Made by a program: the position numbers and the translations under genes
Assembly (NCBI GenBank): GCA_046047755.1
Contig: JBJOHK010000103.1
Span: 1 to 10,496, forward strand
Reading direction: 5' to 3'
DNA: 10,496 nt
Origin: JALRLA01 sp046047755
GTDB lineage: Bacteria > Bacteroidota > Bacteroidia > NS11-12g > UBA955
Shown: piece after piece, positions 7,290-10,496 of the stretch
How the letters are laid out: each line of letters starts with the position of its first letter
How positions within the stretch are numbered: position 1 is the first letter of the stretch
Notes under the pieces: model-generated
Database searches by the model: none
The model's input: the letters and a program-made list of their open reading frames with translations, nothing else
Told to the model about the DNA's origin: nothing

Positions 7290-7979
7290 GTGCTGTTCGG
7301 AATCTCAGAATCCTACACCTACTGGGCACTGGATTTGATTTGCCTTTCCGGCCCCATGTTGCTCAGCTTTGACCGTAAAGTAGCGTTTTATAAAAAATGG
7401 GGATCTTGGCTATGGGCTACCATTCCTGTTTCCTTATTTTATTTGATTTGGGATATCGCCTTTACGGAATTAGGCGTTTGGTCATTCAATCCCACCTATT
7501 TAATGGGCTTCGAATGGCTAAAACTCCCATTTGAAGAATACCTCTTTTTCTTAGTGGTTCCCTATGCTTCTGTATTCATATACGAATGCCTGATACAATA
7601 CTTTCCGGCAACTGCTGAGAAAAAAGATGGCGATGCCGCGATATGGTTCGTCATGGCTGCCATAGCGGGATTGGTCAGTTTTTGGAATTCGCTAAATATT
7701 TACACCAGTATAACCTTCGCCCTTTTGGCCATTTGCCTAGTGGCGTTGCGATATTCTCGCGTTTCCATTCGCGCCTTTCTCATCAGTTGGGGCATTTGCT
7801 TAGTCCCAATGGCGCTAATGAATGGAGTGTTGACGGCGCTACCCGTGGTCATTTATAACAATATCGAAAATTTAGCCATTCGAATAGGGAGCATCCCCAT
7901 CGAAGATTTCTTCTACCACATGCTGTATATGGGAGCCATTCTTGGCTTATACGAACGCCAGTTAAAGCGAAAAAATTAA
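7290..7979 (+). CDS. crtYcd: Lycopene cyclase, fused CrtYc-CrtYd type integral membrane protein
   Basis: This 229-residue membrane protein belongs to the lycopene cyclase domain family (the heterodimeric CrtYc/CrtYd type of actinobacteria, fused here into one chain). It is expected to close the ends of lycopene into ionone rings, giving beta-carotene. Two related halves are visible. The first has LIWDIAFTELGVWSFNP (52-68) and LPFEEYLFFLVVPYASVFIYE (79-99). The second ends with SIPIEDFFYHML (201-212) and GLYE (219-222). The paired PxEE (80-83) and PxED (203-206) motifs are the family's catalytic signature. About seven hydrophobic segments are visible (near 10-25, 40-58, 84-103, 117-134, 138-153, 160-184, 207-221), and the tail is basic. 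GTG 7290 is the first start after the in-frame sigma factor stop and gives the expected N-terminus. No phytoene synthase or desaturase is in the window, so the ring type (beta or epsilon) is inferred only. Confidence 0.88.
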   Translation: MLFGISESYTYWALDLICLSGPMLLSFDRKVAFYKKWGSWLWATIPVSLFYLIWDIAFTELGVWSFNPTYLMGFEWLKLPFEEYLFFLVVPYASVFIYECLIQYFPATAEKKDGDAAIWFVMAAIAGLVSFWNSLNIYTSITFALLAICLVALRYSRVSIRAFLISWGICLVPMALMNGVLTALPVVIYNNIENLAIRIGSIPIEDFFYHMLYMGAILGLYERQLKRKN

Positions 7980-8971
7980 TTCGGCTGTGTGCCAGGAGTC
8001 CAAACTGAAGAATCAGCAGCACTAGCTTTCAATGCCGATTTTCGCTGGCTTTTGGTACCAGGCACGGGTACGTATTTGGCAGGATACAATTTCAAATCCA
8101 TGATGAGTTTGTGCAACTCAGCGTTGCTACGAACCAAATCTTCGTAGAGCTTTTCATCTTGCATCAAACGCCCAGCCGTACCCTCACCATTCTCCAATTT
8201 GGCCATCATAGATGACATGCTCTCGGTAACAGAAGCCAGATTGTTCATGGTAACGGCTAAATCAGTGGTATCCATCTGTTGAGCTAGGCTTCTGAATGAC
8301 TTCAAGGTAGCAGAAATCTGCTTGCTGTACTCAGGGAGTTGCTTGCTGAACTCCGCAACATTCTGTGAGGTCATGGTTAAACCAGGCTTCATCCCGGCAA
8401 CGGCATCTCGTATTTCTGACAACGCCAATTGCAAATTGCGAATGGCTATGGGCAGCTGCCTTACCGCTTCATGCAAATCTTCTTTGTGCATGAATTGGTT
8501 CAATTGTGCAAATAGTGAGTCTGCACTATTGGCCAGAGGCACTACTCGGTCGTTGAACTGCGTAAACACATCTCTGGTATACTCACTGGCTAAAGTATCG
8601 CCATCTTGGGCGTAACGAGAACTATTGCCTCTCAACAAAGTCAGGCCCGTACCTCCCAACAATTCATTATTGATTTTGATTCGCGAATCAAATGGAATTT
8701 CCATGTCGGAACTGATTTCAATCAAGGCTCGAATTCGCAAATCAGTCGGCATCATGCGCAAACTGGTCAGTTGCCCGATTCGATACCCATTATAAATCAA
8801 TGGAGTTCCTACTGATAATCCCTGAGTAGAATCATACAAGACGGTAAACTCCCTTCCCTTTTGAAAAGGATTGTCTTTGCCCATCATGTAATTGTAGCCC
8901 AAAATCAGCAAAGTAAGGGCCACGATGGCCATTGCACCTACCTTAAATTCTTTTGTCAATCCTGAAAACAT
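7976..8971 (-). CDS. MlaD/MCE-family lipid-transport protein
   Basis: MCE proteins form periplasmic hexameric rings or tunnels that carry phospholipids or other lipids between the two membranes, usually with an MlaE permease and MlaF ATPase. The 331-residue protein has an N-terminal membrane anchor (about 11-29), a single MCE domain (about 38-116, with GLSVGTPLIYNGYRIGQL at 51-68 and NNELLGGTGLTLLRG at 101-115) and a long helical region (about 140-295). The latter may form a tube with its partners. The C-terminal stretch NGEGTAGRLMQDEKLYEDL (261-279) followed by LKLYPAKYVPVPG (293-305) is typical of Bacteroidota MCE proteins as I recall them. The start ATG 8971 sits directly before the anchor. 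No mlaE, mlaF or other transport gene is adjacent. A separate promoter box is seen at 9009-9002, and the upstream T9SS gene ends in a strong terminator, so it is probably transcribed alone. Its stop overlaps the cyclase stop by 4 bp. Confidence 0.92.
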   Translation of the reverse strand: MFSGLTKEFKVGAMAIVALTLLILGYNYMMGKDNPFQKGREFTVLYDSTQGLSVGTPLIYNGYRIGQLTSLRMMPTDLRIRALIEISSDMEIPFDSRIKINNELLGGTGLTLLRGNSSRYAQDGDTLASEYTRDVFTQFNDRVVPLANSADSLFAQLNQFMHKEDLHEAVRQLPIAIRNLQLALSEIRDAVAGMKPGLTMTSQNVAEFSKQLPEYSKQISATLKSFRSLAQQMDTTDLAVTMNNLASVTESMSSMMAKLENGEGTAGRLMQDEKLYEDLVRSNAELHKLIMDLKLYPAKYVPVPGTKSQRKSALKASAADSSVWTPGTQPN

Positions 8972-9001
8972 CTTCGTTTGTGTGGCTGCTTCTACCTATG
9001 C

Positions 9002-9009
9002 CAAAGGTA
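9002..9009 (-). promoter_or_regulatory. Candidate -7 promoter box of the MCE gene
   Basis: On the minus strand TACCTTTG (9009 down to 9002) matches TAnnTTTG exactly. A start near 8996 would give a leader of about 25 nt before the ATG at 8971. No clear TTG lies 19-21 bp upstream, so the -33 element is weak or absent. It lies downstream of the terminator at 9081-9047, where a new promoter is needed. Confidence 0.5.
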
Positions 9010-9046
9010 GCAATAAAAATGGTGTGGGGTGTGTTAATTCATCGGC

Positions 9047-9081
9047 AAAAAAGAAGGCCCCGCCTATTCGGCGGGGCCTTC
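9047..9081 (-). terminator. Strong intrinsic terminator of the T9SS cargo gene
   Basis: GAAGGCCCCGCC (9053-9064 on the plus strand) and GGCGGGGCCTTC (9070-9081) form a perfect, GC-rich 12-bp stem with a 5-nt loop. On the minus strand it is followed by six T residues (9052-9047). It lies 20 nt after the stop of the T9SS cargo gene and insulates the MCE gene. It is the strongest terminator in the window. Confidence 0.95.
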
Positions 9082-9101
9082 CTATGAAATCAATGAAGGG
9101 T

Positions 9102-10496
9102 TTAGTTCTTCACTACAACTTTCTTGGTCGTAGTCTGACCCTGGTTGCTCAAGCGAACGAAGTAGATGCCGTTGCCGAAGTCTCCCAAGTTCAAGTCTGT
9201 CTGACCAAAGCCACCCGCCTGGCTGCTGCTGCGTACTACCACAGCGCCCAATGCGTTGGTTACTTCAATCTGTACAGGCTCGTTGTTGCTCAAGCTGTAG
9301 GCTACAGTCACCTTGCCGGTTGTGGGGTTCGGGCTAACCGTTACCGCCTCTTCCAAGCTCAACTCCTCAACACCCATGTACGTGTTCTGGCAGTTGGGGG
9401 GGTACTGTACGTATACAGAACGGCTCACTACTGCTGCTTCGTTTCCGCTAGGATCGGTCAACAAGTAGTTGATGTAGTATACACCCGCTTCCCAGATGTT
9501 TACATTGTGGCTCAACACCTTAACCAATGGCAACAAGTCTGTGGGTGAATAGTAGTTGTCGCGTACGATCAAGCCACTCATCGCCCAGAAGGGAGTTCCT
9601 ACACACACGCTCACTGGAGGAGCTGCCATCGTAGGAGCTACACGGTCTACTACCTTCACAAAACGTGACTTAGTAGAAGTGTTTCCGCTCTCGTCAGTGG
9701 CGGTGTACTTCTCTTCGTACATGCCCAAGGTGTAAGCGTCTACTTTACCAACCTTAACCACTGACAACTTGGTGTTGTCGTAGTAGTTGTCGGTTACTGT
9801 TACGTTGCGTGAGTAGTAAGGCTCGTTTACATCGTGGTATACCGTATCGCTAGTGTTCAACTCAATCATCGGTGCGATGTAGTCGTCTACGCGGTAGTTG
9901 ATGGTATATCCGTCCTCATCAGCCATGTTTCCGCTAGGATCTTTGGCCTTGTAAGTGATGGGGTATGTAGCGCGCACTTGGTTGTTTACAGGACCGTTGA
10001 AGCCAGGGTTCTTGCTTACGAAGATCGAACCGTTGCACTCGTCCAAGGCATATACCTCGTCTACGAATACACTTCCAATCTGTACATCGATGGTAGCTCC
10101 ATCGGTGATGCGCTGGTTCAAGCGGAAGATGCCAGGCTTCTTCGTGTCGCGTACCTGTACCAAACGGCTGTCGGTAGCGGTGTTGCCCTGAGCGTCTTTT
10201 ACGGTGTATACCAAGGTGTAGTCACCTACCGTTGTAGCGTCTACACTGCCCGTGATTTGAATCGCTGAAGTCAAGTTACCGTCTACCGCGTCGGTAGCAA
10301 CGGCACCCAACTCGCTGTAGGTGTCACACTGTTCGATCGTGATGGTCTTGTTGCCGTTCAAGGTCAACACAGGTGCCGTGCGGTCCAATACCACGATAAC
10401 GGTACGGGTGCGCTGTACGGCCTTGTTGCCTGAAGCGTCTTCCAAGTCAAAGGTGATGCTGTACACACCGGGTACGGTGCAATCCAAGTCACTCTT
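9102..10496 (-). CDS. Secreted Ig-like repeat protein with T9SS type A sorting domain (5' end outside the window)
   Basis: The visible C-terminal 464 residues belong to a larger protein whose frame runs off the window at 10496. It is a string of Ig-like beta-sandwich repeats of the DUF5011/HYR type: a partial one (1-38) and repeats at about 39-117, 118-205, 206-284 and 285-365. Each has the pattern AP...DN or DG...GxYxxxYxxxDxxGN...R.V.V. The last about 88 residues (377-464) form a T9SS type A sorting domain, with VSPNPTTGKVTVAY, VTNALGAVV, NLGDFGNGIYFVRL and a basic KKVVVKN end. The protein should therefore be exported across the outer membrane by the type IX system, with cleavage of the tail. 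Cysteines are at 6, 57, 154, 298 and 369. Function is probably adhesion, or repeats acting as a stalk for an N-terminal domain not seen here. Codon use is strongly biased, consistent with high expression. A TTG at 10487 is not the real start, since the frame is open beyond it. Confidence 0.9.
   Translation of the reverse strand, partial: KSDLDCTVPGVYSITFDLEDASGNKAVQRTRTVIVVLDRTAPVLTLNGNKTITIEQCDTYSELGAVATDAVDGNLTSAIQITGSVDATTVGDYTLVYTVKDAQGNTATDSRLVQVRDTKKPGIFRLNQRITDGATIDVQIGSVFVDEVYALDECNGSIFVSKNPGFNGPVNNQVRATYPITYKAKDPSGNMADEDGYTINYRVDDYIAPMIELNTSDTVYHDVNEPYYSRNVTVTDNYYDNTKLSVVKVGKVDAYTLGMYEEKYTATDESGNTSTKSRFVKVVDRVAPTMAAPPVSVCVGTPFWAMSGLIVRDNYYSPTDLLPLVKVLSHNVNIWEAGVYYINYLLTDPSGNEAAVVSRSVYVQYPPNCQNTYMGVEELSLEEAVTVSPNPTTGKVTVAYSLSNNEPVQIEVTNALGAVVVRSSSQAGGFGQTDLNLGDFGNGIYFVRLSNQGQTTTKKVVVKN

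Noticed and set aside
7924..7978. Possible terminators for the cyclase and MCE genes around their shared stop overlap
   Set aside because: Only a 5-bp stem (AGCCA/TGGCT) near 7935-7948 without a proper T tract was found; too weak to call.
8925..9548. 207-codon plus-strand frame opposite the T9SS cargo and MCE genes
   Set aside because: It crosses two genes on the other strand, a strong terminator and a promoter region. Its composition reflects the codon bias of the antisense genes. The Ig-like and sorting-domain assignment of the minus strand is clear.
9834..10268. 144-codon plus-strand frame opposite the Ig-like repeats
   Set aside because: A shadow of the repeat protein: valine/tyrosine/serine-rich reverse complement of biased codons, with no recognisable domain.

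Overview
The window comes from a member of the Bacteroidota, most likely a Flavobacteriales-type marine or aquatic bacterium. The evidence is a C-terminal type IX secretion (T9SS) sorting domain, a Bacteroidota-style YidC with a very large periplasmic domain, an F1 epsilon subunit without its helical domain, a fused CrtYc-CrtYd type lycopene cyclase, and two copies of the TAnnTTTG promoter box used by the Bacteroidota housekeeping sigma factor. Order and genus cannot be fixed from this sequence alone. The DNA is chromosomal housekeeping sequence. I see no mobile element, phage gene, CRISPR array, tRNA or rRNA.

Layout: (1) 9-2684, plus strand: lepA (elongation factor 4) followed after 12 nt by dprA (DNA-uptake/recombination mediator, missing the usual C-terminal winged helix). 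(2) 2681-4546, minus strand: yidC, converging on dprA. The two stop codons overlap in a shared CTAG, and the intrinsic terminator of yidC lies inside the last codons of dprA. (3) 4627-6365, plus strand: atpD-atpC, the F1 beta and epsilon subunits, divergent from yidC, with a consensus Bacteroidota promoter in front and a strong terminator behind. (4) 6423-6740: an AT-rich gene-free stretch. (5) 6741-7979, plus strand: an ECF-type sigma factor and, 9 nt later and in the same frame, a membrane lycopene cyclase. (6) 7976-8971, minus strand: an MlaD/MCE-family protein, again sharing a 4-bp palindromic stop overlap (TTAA) with the converging cyclase. (7) 9102-10496, minus strand: the C-terminal 464 residues of a large secreted protein made of Ig-like DUF5011-type repeats plus a T9SS type A sorting domain, closed by a strong terminator at 9047-9081.

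Functional links: YidC inserts membrane proteins, including F0 subunit c in the organisms studied, so its divergent pairing with F1 genes is sensible, although no F0 gene is present here. The sigma factor and cyclase look co-transcribed, which suggests, without proving it, that the sigma factor controls or belongs to a carotenoid locus. The MCE protein and the T9SS cargo are both envelope-related but have separate transcription signals. I found no convincing undescribed multi-gene system. The most unusual signals are the terminator embedded in a shortened dprA, the two palindromic stop-codon overlaps, and the in-frame sigma-cyclase junction.
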